A DNA stretch of 7,273 nucleotides from JAGNZR01 sp051648485 (GTDB taxonomy: Bacteria; Fusobacteriota; Fusobacteriia; Fusobacteriales; Fusobacteriaceae): assembly GCA_051648485.1 (NCBI GenBank), contig JBOFFH010000053.1, forward strand, positions 1-7,273, in the 5' to 3' direction. A program made the position numbers and the translations under genes. Shown here in pieces: positions 1-5,390 of this stretch. The notes under the pieces are model-generated. The model did no database searches. It was not told the DNA's origin and saw nothing but the letters and a program-made list of their open reading frames with translations. The number at the start of each line of letters is the position of its first letter. The first letter of the stretch is position 1.

Positions 1-13
1 TTTTTAAATATTT

Positions 14-42
14 TTGATTTATTTTAAATTTTAGAGTATATT
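14..42 (+). promoter_or_regulatory. Probable sigma-70-type promoter for the ybaK-like gene
   Basis: TTGATT at 14-19 and TATATT at 37-42 are separated by exactly 17 bp. Transcription would start near 49, leaving a short leader before the ribosome binding site at 62-68. The surroundings are extremely AT-rich, so a chance match is possible, but spacing and placement are right. Confidence 0.5.
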
Positions 43-74
43 TTAATTGAAGAAAATAATTGGAGGAGTACAAA

Positions 75-551
75 TTGAAAAAAAATAATGTGGTTCGTGA
101 ATTAGAAAAAGCAAAATTAGCTTTTAAAACTTTTAATTATGAGGTAGATGAACAGGATCTTAGTGCAATAACTCTATCTCTTAAAACTAATATTTTTATA
201 GGCCAAATTTTTAAAACTCTTATACTTTTTACTGAAAAAAAAGAATTAATTGTAGCGTGTATTCAAGGAGATGGAGAGCTAGACCTAAAAAAATTGGCAA
301 AGGTAGTCAGATGTAAAAAAATTGAGATGTTGGGAGTCAAAGATCTTTTTGAAAATACAGGATATATTCGTGGTGGATGCTCTCCTATAGGAATAAAAAA
401 ACGTCATAAAACTTTTATAGATACTACTGCTCTGAATTTTGAAAAAATATATCTGAGTGCAGGAGTTAGAGGAATGCAAATTGAGCTAAATCCAAAAGAT
501 CTAATAAAATATTTGGGTATTGAAGTTTGTGATCTTGACAAGATTATGTAG
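75..551 (+). CDS. ybaK: YbaK/EbsC-family Cys-tRNA(Pro) deacylase
   Basis: This 158-residue cytoplasmic protein matches the YbaK/EbsC family, which hydrolyses cysteine mischarged onto tRNA(Pro) in trans as a proofreading factor for prolyl-tRNA synthetase. Visible family marks are QIFKTLI around residues 44-50, with Lys47 at the place of the essential lysine of YbaK; the glycine-rich loop GGCSPIG at 100-106; and the C-terminal block LSAGVRGMQIELNPKDL at 127-143. Length is typical for a stand-alone YbaK. I chose the TTG at 75: GGAGGAG at 62-68 lies 6 bases upstream. The in-frame TTG at 60 would put that Shine-Dalgarno inside the gene and add five residues. The gene seems monocistronic, with a promoter at 14-42, and converges on the next gene. 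No clear intrinsic terminator follows. Family assignment is firm; tRNA specificity within the family (YbaK, ProX-like or another) is inferred. Confidence 0.9.
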   Translation: MKKNNVVRELEKAKLAFKTFNYEVDEQDLSAITLSLKTNIFIGQIFKTLILFTEKKELIVACIQGDGELDLKKLAKVVRCKKIEMLGVKDLFENTGYIRGGCSPIGIKKRHKTFIDTTALNFEKIYLSAGVRGMQIELNPKDLIKYLGIEVCDLDKIM

Positions 552-595
552 AGGTTGCAATAACAAAGCCTCCTCTTCTATTAGCAGGAGATAGC

Positions 596-1045
596 TCATT
601 CCAATTTTTTTAACTTTGAGCCACCGCTAATCTGAACATCAGCTACAACAATAGATATTTCATTAGAAAGCTCTTGCATTGAAACACTGTGATCAAAAAA
701 CCAATAAAAATTATATCCTGGAGAAGAAGTTAAGCACAAAATATTAATCTTTAATTTTTTGAACTTATATGTATCTATAGTTCCAAGTTGAAAAAGAGGT
801 ATTGAAAATATTTTTATGATTTTTATCTCTCCAGTTTTTAATTTGAGCTTGAAGACTCCTATTATTCTAGTATTGGTAACCAAAAAAGAATTTATTGCAT
901 TATCATAGACACTGTAAAGTTTTTCATGTGAATAGATCAAACCTTTATTAGTCTCTTCTTGTATAAAAATTTCAGAATCTACTTTTTTCATTTTAAAAAA
1001 AGGAATCAAAAGAAATGTCAAAATTAAATTTAGTTTTGTAAACAT
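596..1045 (-). CDS. Small hypothetical protein, possibly a degenerate bacterial PH-like domain
   Basis: I do not recognise this 149-residue protein with certainty. Residues 5-17 form a hydrophobic segment that could be a signal or anchor, followed by Lys-Met-Lys-Lys. Residues about 35-130 follow the pattern of bacterial PH-domain (YvbH/bPH_1-like) proteins: a polar start, FLVTNTRIIGVF at 54-65, a SIPLFQLGTIDTY strand pair near 81-93, further beta strands, then a helix near MQELSNEI. That reading comes from pattern alone. The ATG at 1043-1045 is preceded by GGAAGG with normal spacing; the alternative Met19 has no ribosome binding site. The gene converges on ybaK and diverges from the riboswitch gene. 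Just before its stop lies a run of seven A's (605-611 on the plus strand). A one-base change there would open 19 more codons ending at 544. Function is unknown. Confidence 0.65.
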   Translation of the reverse strand: MFTKLNLILTFLLIPFFKMKKVDSEIFIQEETNKGLIYSHEKLYSVYDNAINSFLVTNTRIIGVFKLKLKTGEIKIIKIFSIPLFQLGTIDTYKFKKLKINILCLTSSPGYNFYWFFDHSVSMQELSNEISIVVADVQISGGSKLKKLE

Positions 1046-1147
1046 ATTACACCTTCCAATAATTTTTTTACTAACATAATTAATTTACGTATAAAGCATA
1101 GAATATCCTTTGAAAATAATAAAAATAATAAATTATAACTTCTACTA

Positions 1148-1176
1148 TTGACAAACATTATTATATAGTGTATATT
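1148..1176 (+). promoter_or_regulatory. Promoter of the guanine riboswitch leader
   Basis: A perfect -35 TTGACA at 1148-1153 and a -10 TATATT at 1171-1176 are 17 bp apart. The predicted start near 1183 lies about 20 bases before the aptamer, so the whole riboswitch would be transcribed. This is the only convincing promoter in front of the first BMP lipoprotein gene. Confidence 0.75.
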
Positions 1177-1204
1177 TATTTTTATAGTTAAAATTAAAAA
1201 AAAA

Positions 1205-1270
1205 TTCCATATATGCTCCTAATAAGGTGGAGCGTTTCTACGAATCACCATAAATGATTCTCTATGGGCT
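1205..1270 (+). promoter_or_regulatory. Purine riboswitch aptamer, guanine class
   Basis: The stretch folds into the three-way junction of the purine riboswitch. P1 is CCATA (1207-1211) with TATGG (1263-1267). P2 is GCTCC (1215-1219) with GGAGC (1229-1233), closing loop AATAAGG. P3 is GAATC (1242-1246) with GATTC (1256-1260), closing loop CCATAAA. The GG of L2 (1226-1227) can pair with the CC of L3 (1248-1249) as the known kissing contact. The J2/3 core TTTCTAC (1235-1241) is intact. The specificity base, equivalent to position 74 of the xpt aptamer, is C1262, which predicts guanine or hypoxanthine rather than adenine; the position-51 U (T1239) argues against the deoxyguanosine class. It controls the lipoprotein gene that follows. 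Confidence 0.95.
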
Positions 1271-1312
1271 AATTTCATTTGACAATAGTCAGTCTGATAA
1301 AATTGGTCTATG
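1263..1312 (+). promoter_or_regulatory. Antiterminator of the guanine riboswitch
   Basis: TATGGGCTAATTT (1263-1275) can pair with AAATTGGTCTATG (1300-1312) in 13 unbroken pairs, four of them G-U. It uses the 3' strand of P1 and the 5' arm of the terminator, so it excludes both. Without ligand it would form and let transcription continue; with guanine bound, P1 holds 1263-1267 and the terminator folds. This is inferred from base pairing by eye. Confidence 0.75.
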
Positions 1313-1332
1313 CCTTGCATAGGCCTTTTTTT
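1305..1332 (+). terminator. Riboswitch-controlled intrinsic terminator
   Basis: GGTCTATGC (1305-1313) pairs with GCATAGGCC (1317-1325) through nine base pairs, one of them U-G, around the loop CTT. Seven T's (1326-1332) follow at once. It sits 61 bases before the start codon, so it is an attenuator for the downstream gene. Its 5' arm is shared with the antiterminator. Confidence 0.93.
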
Positions 1333-1393
1333 AATTTTAAAACTTTTCAGATAAAAATATAATATATAATACAAAAAATTAGGAGGAAATAAA

Positions 1394-2392
1394 ATGAAAA
1401 AATTAATTTTAGGTTTAGTAGTACTTTCAACATTTTTATTCACGGCTTGTGGTGGTCCTAAAGAAGCTACAAATACAACTGTTGTAGCTAATCCAATAAA
1501 AGTAGGTATTGTGCTTTCAACAGGAGGACTTGGAGATAAATCTTTTAACGATTCAGCTTATAGAGGTCTTGAGATGGCTAAAAAAGATCTTGGAATTGAT
1601 TTCAAATATGTTGAACTTGCTTCGTTAGCAGAAGCGGAGGAGTTCTTGAGAGAGTATGCAGATGCAAACTATGATTTAGTAATAGCTACTGGATTTGATA
1701 TGACAGATGCTGCTAAAAAAGTTGCTACAAATTATCCTAATATCAAATTTGCTATGATAGATGATGTTGTTGAATCTCCAAATGTAAGAAGTCTTCTTTT
1801 CAAAGAACAAGAAGGATCATTCCTTATGGGAGCACTTGCTGCTATGATGTCTAAATCAGAAACTATAGGATTTGTTGGGGCACTTGAAATTCCAATACTT
1901 CAAAGATTTCAAAAAGGATATGAGCAAGGAGCTAAATATGTTAATCCTAATATAAAAGTTCTTGCTGTGTATGCCGGTGGACCAAATCCTTTTAATGATC
2001 CATTAAAAGGAAAAGAGATTGCTATTTCTGAAATTAAACAAGGAGCAGATGTTATTTATCACGCTGCTGGTGGAACTGGAATGGGAGTTATCGAAGGTGT
2101 TAAAGAACTTGGTAAATATGCTATTGGAGTAGATTCAAATCAAGATGATGTTGCACCAGGTGTAGTATTGACTTCTATGCTTAAAAATGTAGATGTAGCA
2201 GTGTATGATACTGTAAAATCAGTTATCGATGGAACTTTTCAATCCGGATCACATGCTTTTGGAATAGAAGAAAATGGAGTTGGAACCACTGAATTCAAAA
2301 ATACTAAAGATATTATAGGAGCAACTAATCTTAACAAACTTAATGAAATTATAGCCAAGATAAAATCGGGTGAAATAGTAATTAACGAATAG
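1394..2392 (+). CDS. BMP/PnrA-family purine nucleoside-binding lipoprotein (riboswitch-controlled)
   Basis: This 332-residue lipoprotein belongs to the BMP family (Med/TmpC/PnrA), the substrate-binding parts of ABC importers for purine nucleosides. A lipoprotein signal runs to FTAC, with the lipidated Cys at 19, then a short Gly/Thr-rich linker. The mature part shows the hallmarks: GIVLSTGGLGDKSFNDSAY, NIKFAMIDD, EGSFLMGALAAMM, TIGFVGA, NPFNDPLKGKEIA, HAAGGTGMGV, IGVDSNQDDVAPG and TSMLKNVD. In PnrA an Asp and a Lys in the last two blocks help hold the nucleoside. AGGAGG at 1381-1386 precedes the ATG. A guanine-class riboswitch directly upstream supports a guanosine/inosine or other purine ligand. 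No ABC ATPase or permease gene adjoins, so it must share a transporter encoded elsewhere. A strong terminator follows, so the gene is probably monocistronic. A close paralogue lies at 4328-5320. The family is certain; the exact ligand is inferred. Confidence 0.95.
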   Translation: MKKLILGLVVLSTFLFTACGGPKEATNTTVVANPIKVGIVLSTGGLGDKSFNDSAYRGLEMAKKDLGIDFKYVELASLAEAEEFLREYADANYDLVIATGFDMTDAAKKVATNYPNIKFAMIDDVVESPNVRSLLFKEQEGSFLMGALAAMMSKSETIGFVGALEIPILQRFQKGYEQGAKYVNPNIKVLAVYAGGPNPFNDPLKGKEIAISEIKQGADVIYHAAGGTGMGVIEGVKELGKYAIGVDSNQDDVAPGVVLTSMLKNVDVAVYDTVKSVIDGTFQSGSHAFGIEENGVGTTEFKNTKDIIGATNLNKLNEIIAKIKSGEIVINE

Positions 2393-2432
2393 TAAAATTA
2401 TTCTAAAAATTGATATAGCTGTGAATGGAATT

Positions 2433-2484
2433 GTCCCTAAGATAATTTGACTATTAATAATCAAATTATTTTAGGGACTTTTGT
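2433..2484 (+). terminator. Intrinsic terminator of the first BMP gene
   Basis: GTCCCTAAGATAATTTGA (2433-2450) pairs with TCAAATTATTTTAGGGAC (2461-2478) through 18 bp with a single G-U pair, loop of ten bases, then TTTTGTAT. It begins 40 bases past the stop codon. On the minus strand the stem is followed by AATTCCATT, a poor U-tract, so use by the opposing gene is less certain. Confidence 0.88.
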
Positions 2485-2505
2485 ATATGATTAGTTACGT
2501 ATTAT

Positions 2506-3165
2506 TTATTTTATTTTGATTTTAGAATCTAAAAATAACCATCCTTTTGTTTTTAAAAATTCAGTATAACCATAACCGTTTTCATATTTTGAAACAATAA
2601 ATGTATCTCCTTTTATTAAATAAGCTTTTGTTGTTGTTGATCCAAAAGGAAGATTATGAAAATAAGTCTTTTCTAATACTACATATTCTATAAATGATTC
2701 ATCATCTTTTACTTCTTGATAATTTGAAATTTTAACCTGATCAAATGCTTTTTTAAACCCATTTAGACTTGTTTTTAAATTAACTACTCCTCCATTTATA
2801 TTATATATTACAAACGAAGCAGTCGTACCATTTTTAAATTTATCTAAAAAATTTTCATTAACATCAAGTCTTAAAAGATTATCTGTAATAGCTATTACAT
2901 CAAATTCTATAACTTCTCCTTTATCAATTTTTACTTTCATAGGGTAAATTTCTCCTACCTCAGCCTCTACTCCCATTAAAATATCCAATCTAACCTTTCC
3001 ACTTTCATCTTTTGAAAGTCTCATTCCTTCAAAACCATCAACTGATTTGACCATCGCAAAATCTCCAGAATAATCACCAAATTCATCAACAAGTTGTATT
3101 TTTTGCCATTGTGAAAAGCTCACTATAGAAAATACCAACATTAAAAATACCAATAATTTTTTCAT
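2506..3165 (-). CDS. Secreted protein with C-terminal SH3-like domain
   Basis: This 219-residue protein has a clear Sec signal peptide (Lys-rich start, hydrophobic residues 4-17, cleavage plausibly near the Ser18-Gln19 bond) and no lipobox Cys, so it is likely periplasmic or secreted. The first part, residues about 20-145, starts with W-x5-VDEFGD (20-31), a pattern I associate with poorly described secreted proteins of fusobacteria and other anaerobes. Residues about 165-215 look like a bacterial SH3 domain: a Tyr-Phe-His-Asn start, KAYLIKGDTFIV, then YENGYGYTEF and a GW-LFLDSKI end. In other proteins such domains bind cell-wall peptides, but no enzymatic partner domain is visible here. AGGAGG lies 12 bases before the ATG, a rather long spacing. 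The gene follows the repeat lipoprotein on the same strand after a probable terminator, and I see no convincing promoter in 3166-3240. Its biological role is unknown. Confidence 0.8.
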   Translation of the reverse strand: MKKLLVFLMLVFSIVSFSQWQKIQLVDEFGDYSGDFAMVKSVDGFEGMRLSKDESGKVRLDILMGVEAEVGEIYPMKVKIDKGEVIEFDVIAITDNLLRLDVNENFLDKFKNGTTASFVIYNINGGVVNLKTSLNGFKKAFDQVKISNYQEVKDDESFIEYVVLEKTYFHNLPFGSTTTKAYLIKGDTFIVSKYENGYGYTEFLKTKGWLFLDSKIKIK

Positions 3166-3240
3166 TAAAAATATTTACCTCCTTATTTTTATTCATTTTT
3201 TTAAAATCAAGTAAAAAATTCAATATATTTAAAAAATGTC

Positions 3241-3276
3241 AAAAAGAGCTTAAAACTAAGCGTCAAGTTTTTAGCT
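3241..3276 (-). terminator. Probable terminator of the repeat lipoprotein gene
   Basis: Read on the minus strand, AGCTAAAAACT (3276-3266) pairs with AGTTTTAAGCT (3257-3247) with one A-A mismatch, followed by CTTTTT (3246-3241). It lies about 30 bases past the stop codon of the gene that ends at 3308. The stem is AT-rich and so fairly weak. Confidence 0.6.
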
Positions 3277-3307
3277 GATGCCAGTCCTAGATGACTTTGA
3301 CTACTTT

Positions 3308-4156
3308 TCAATTGACTATTTCTTCTTCTTTAAAATTTTCTTCGGATTTTAATTTTCCATTTTCATAGTAACTTTTTACTAATTTTTTGTTATCGTAATT
3401 TCGTTCATATTGTAATTGTCCATTCTCGTGGTAATATTTTAACAATTCATCTTCTATTCCATTTTTATAATTGTATTCGTATCGTAATTGTCCATTGTCA
3501 TAGTAACTTTTAACTATTCCATCCTTTTGTCCATTCTTATAAGTTTCTTCTTTTTCTGTTTTCCCATTTTCATAGTAAGACTTTAACGACCCATGTAGTA
3601 GTCCTTCTTCAAAATTTTGTTCATTTTTTAATTGTCCATTGTCATAGTAACTTTTAACTATTCCATCCTTTTGTCCATTCTTATAAGTTCCTTCTTTTTC
3701 TATTTTCCCATTTTCATAGTAAGACTTTTGCAATCCATGCAGTAATCCTTCTTCAAAATTTTGTTCATCTTTTAATTGTCCATTATCATAGTAACTTTTA
3801 ACTATTCCATCCTTTTGTCCATTCTTATAAGTTTCTTCTTTTTCTATTTTCCCATTTTCATAGTAAGACTTTAACGACCCATGTAGTAATCCTTCTTTAA
3901 AATTTTGTTCATCTTTTAATTGTCCATTGTCATAGTAACTTTTTAATAAGCCATGTTCTTTTCCTTCTTTATAAGTTCCTTCTTTTTCTGTTTTCCCATT
4001 CTTATATCTAGAAATAGCAGTACCTGTAAAAAATTTTTCTTGATTAATTTTGTAATAAATTCCATTTTTAGTTTGTAGTTTAGAATATTCAACTTCTTTT
4101 TTACTACAAGCTAAAAAGAACAAACTGATTAAAATTAAATATAATTTTCTTTTCAT
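3308..4156 (-). CDS. YwqK/MORN-variant repeat lipoprotein
   Basis: This 282-residue predicted lipoprotein has a signal ending in FLAC, with Cys17 as the lipidation site. After a linker of about 25 residues, residues about 43-275 are tandem 24-residue repeats of the MORN_2/YwqK type, each built on YY-(D/E)-NG-(Q/K)-(L/I)-K followed by E-x-x-(F/Y)-K-x-G-x-x-x-G. Two versions alternate: one with YYDNGQLKDEQNF and LLHG, the other with YYENGKIEKEETY and QKDG. They form 48-residue superunits that are nearly identical in the middle and diverge toward both ends. Databases often label this family an antitoxin component, but no toxin gene is next to it; a surface-exposed beta-rich binding or structural role is more likely. 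GGGAG precedes the ATG, and a good promoter lies at 4212-4240. The protein is certain to be expressed-looking and intact; its function is unknown. Confidence 0.88.
   Translation of the reverse strand: MKRKLYLILISLFFLACSKKEVEYSKLQTKNGIYYKINQEKFFTGTAISRYKNGKTEKEGTYKEGKEHGLLKSYYDNGQLKDEQNFKEGLLHGSLKSYYENGKIEKEETYKNGQKDGIVKSYYDNGQLKDEQNFEEGLLHGLQKSYYENGKIEKEGTYKNGQKDGIVKSYYDNGQLKNEQNFEEGLLHGSLKSYYENGKTEKEETYKNGQKDGIVKSYYDNGQLRYEYNYKNGIEDELLKYYHENGQLQYERNYDNKKLVKSYYENGKLKSEENFKEEEIVN
3488..3919 (-). repeat. Three 144-bp near-identical tandem repeats inside the lipoprotein gene
   Basis: The motif TTGTCCATTRTCATAGTAAC (plus strand) begins at 3488, 3632, 3776 and again at 3920, a spacing of exactly 144 bp. 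The three full copies differ at only a small number of positions, for example ATTGTC against ATTATC, and a block near 3730 that changes LLHGSLKS to LLHGLQKS. One copy equals 48 codons, two protein repeats, so loss or gain of a copy keeps the reading frame. A partial copy continues from 3920. Confidence 0.95.
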
Positions 4157-4211
4157 ATTTCTCCCTTGACTACATTAGTTTAAATTTAAATTCACAACAG
4201 TTCACTAATAA

Positions 4212-4240
4212 AGTATACCTTTCTTTGCTATTAAAATCAA
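4212..4240 (-). promoter_or_regulatory. Promoter of the repeat lipoprotein gene
   Basis: On the minus strand, TTGATT (4240-4235) and TATACT (4217-4212) are 17 bp apart. Predicted transcription start is near 4205, giving a leader of about 50 bases before the ATG at 4156. It lies downstream of the terminator of the second BMP gene, so the lipoprotein gene is an independent unit. Confidence 0.72.
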
Positions 4241-4280
4241 ATAACAATAAAAAATAACAACCAGATAACTTGCTGAAAGC

Positions 4281-4317
4281 AAAAAAAAGGGAGGACTATC
4301 TCTAGTTCACTCCCTTT
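4281..4317 (-). terminator. Intrinsic terminator of the second BMP gene
   Basis: On the minus strand AAAGGGAG (4317-4310) pairs with CTCCCTTT (4293-4286), and the loop can extend the stem by five more pairs with one bulged base (GAACTA with TAGTC). A run of eight T's (4288-4281) overlaps and follows the second arm. It starts about 11 bases after the stop codon. Confidence 0.9.
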
Positions 4318-4327
4318 GATCATGTAC

Positions 4328-5320
4328 TCATTTTACCACTATTTCTCCAGATTTTATCTTACTGATAATTTGCTGTAGTCTGTCAATATTTTCAGCACCG
4401 ATAATATCTTTTGTATTTCTTAAATCTGTAACTCCAACTCCGTTTTCAGCAACTCCCAAAACATTATTTCCTGGTTGGAATTTTCCTTTAACAAGAGATT
4501 TCACAGTATCATATACAGCTATATCCACATTTTTAACCATAGAAGTTAGTACAGTTCCTGGTGCAACATCATCTTGATCAGAGTCCACTCCAATTGCATA
4601 TTTTCCTAATTCTTTAGCACCTTCTATAACTCCTATTCCTGTGCCTCCTGCTGCATGAAAAACAATATCTGCTCCCTGCTTGATTTGAGATATGGCAATT
4701 TCTTTTCCTCTTAACGGATCATTAAATGGATTTATTCCCCCTACCGATACAGATATAACTTTTATATCAGGGTTAATATATCTGGCTCCCTGCTCATATC
4801 CTTTTTTAAATTTTTGAATCTGTGGAACATCAATTCCACCTACGAATCCTATAGTTCCTGTTTTAGATATCATAGCAGCAAATGCTCCCACCAAAAATGA
4901 ACCCTCATCTTCTCTGAAAAGAATATTCTTTGTATTAGGCTGCTCGATTGCTGTATCTATCATTGCAAATTTTATATTTGGATATTCACCGGCTACTTTA
5001 TTAGTAGCATCTGTCATTTGAAAACCTGTAGCTATAATTAAGTCATAATTAGCCTCTGCAAATTCTCTTAAAAACTGTTCATTTTCCGCTGAAGAAGCCG
5101 GCTCTATATATTTGAAATCAATTCCAAATTCTTTTTTAGCCATTTCAAGACCACTATATGCTGAATCGTTGAAAGATTTGTCTCCAAGTCCCCCTGTAGA
5201 AAGTACAATACCAATTTTTAAATTTTCTTTTTCTAATACTACTTTAGAAGAATCTTTAGAACCACATGCCGTAAATAAAAGCCCAGATAAAACTATTAAT
5301 CCTAAAAATAATTTTTTCAT
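4328..5320 (-). CDS. BMP/PnrA-family purine nucleoside-binding lipoprotein (second copy)
   Basis: This 330-residue protein is a close paralogue of the one at 1394-2392; by eye well over half of all residues are identical across the full length. It shares the signal ending in LFTAC (Cys19), GLGDKSFNDSAY, NIKFAMID, EGSFLVGAFAAM, NPFNDPLRGKEIA, HAAGGTGIGV, GVDSDQDDVAPG and TSMVKNVD. Differences cluster in surface stretches such as residues 115-130 and the strand VISVSVGGIN, where the first copy has VLAVYAGGPN. AGGAGG precedes the ATG. Only 70 bp separate it from the acetate-transporter gene upstream, with a stem-loop but no terminator U-tract or clear promoter between, so it is probably co-transcribed with that gene. 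There is no riboswitch here. As with its paralogue, ATPase and permease genes are absent nearby. Ligand is likely a purine nucleoside, though divergence and context leave room for another substrate. Confidence 0.94.
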   Translation of the reverse strand: MKKLFLGLIVLSGLLFTACGSKDSSKVVLEKENLKIGIVLSTGGLGDKSFNDSAYSGLEMAKKEFGIDFKYIEPASSAENEQFLREFAEANYDLIIATGFQMTDATNKVAGEYPNIKFAMIDTAIEQPNTKNILFREDEGSFLVGAFAAMISKTGTIGFVGGIDVPQIQKFKKGYEQGARYINPDIKVISVSVGGINPFNDPLRGKEIAISQIKQGADIVFHAAGGTGIGVIEGAKELGKYAIGVDSDQDDVAPGTVLTSMVKNVDIAVYDTVKSLVKGKFQPGNNVLGVAENGVGVTDLRNTKDIIGAENIDRLQQIISKIKSGEIVVK

Positions 5321-5343
5321 TCTTTCCTCCTAAATTATTTTTC

Positions 5344-5380
5344 CAGTTACTTAAGGCTAGTTCCTACCTTTAAATAACTG
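5344..5380 (-). other. Stem-loop in the transporter-BMP intergenic region
   Basis: CAGTTACTTAAGG (5344-5356) and CCTTTAAATAACTG (5367-5380) form an imperfect stem of about 12 bp with one mismatch and one bulge, around a ten-base loop. On the minus strand, the sense of both neighbouring genes, it is preceded by T's and followed by GGAAAAATAATTTAGGAGG, so it lacks the U-tract of a terminator. It ends about 10 bases before the Shine-Dalgarno of the downstream gene and could affect processing, stability or translation. Confidence 0.6.
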
Positions 5381-5390
5381 AAAAAAATGA

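Noticed and set aside
285..479. Minus-strand 64-codon frame inside the deacylase gene
   Set aside because: It is a shadow of a well-supported coding sequence, with no ribosome binding site and a Ser/Phe/Tyr-rich composition typical of AT-rich antisense frames.
551..590. Possible terminator between the convergent ybaK and PH-like genes
   Set aside because: Only a six-pair stem with a G-U pair (551-556 with 567-572) and an alternative five-pair stem can be drawn, neither followed by a T-run in either direction.
1219..1443. Minus-strand 74-codon open frame over the riboswitch region
   Set aside because: It overlaps the aptamer, the terminator and the start of the BMP gene, lacks a ribosome binding site and its translation has no protein-like features.
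2249..2464. Minus-strand 71-codon frame over the BMP gene end
   Set aside because: It spans the strong terminator hairpin and the antisense of conserved BMP codons, with no start signals.
3488..3960. Regularly spaced repeats as a CRISPR array
   Set aside because: The whole 144-bp unit repeats without variable spacers, and it encodes 24-residue protein repeats in frame.
5112..5333. Plus-strand 73-codon frame antisense to the second BMP gene
   Set aside because: It is antisense to the conserved N-terminal signature and has no ribosome binding site.
5344..5380. Intrinsic terminator after the transporter gene
   Set aside because: The stem is followed by A's rather than T's in both transcription directions, so it was listed only as a stem-loop.
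4328..5390. Second purine riboswitch in front of the second BMP gene
   Set aside because: The 70-bp gap and the leader upstream of the transporter gene lack the TTTCTAC core and paired P2/P3 loops.
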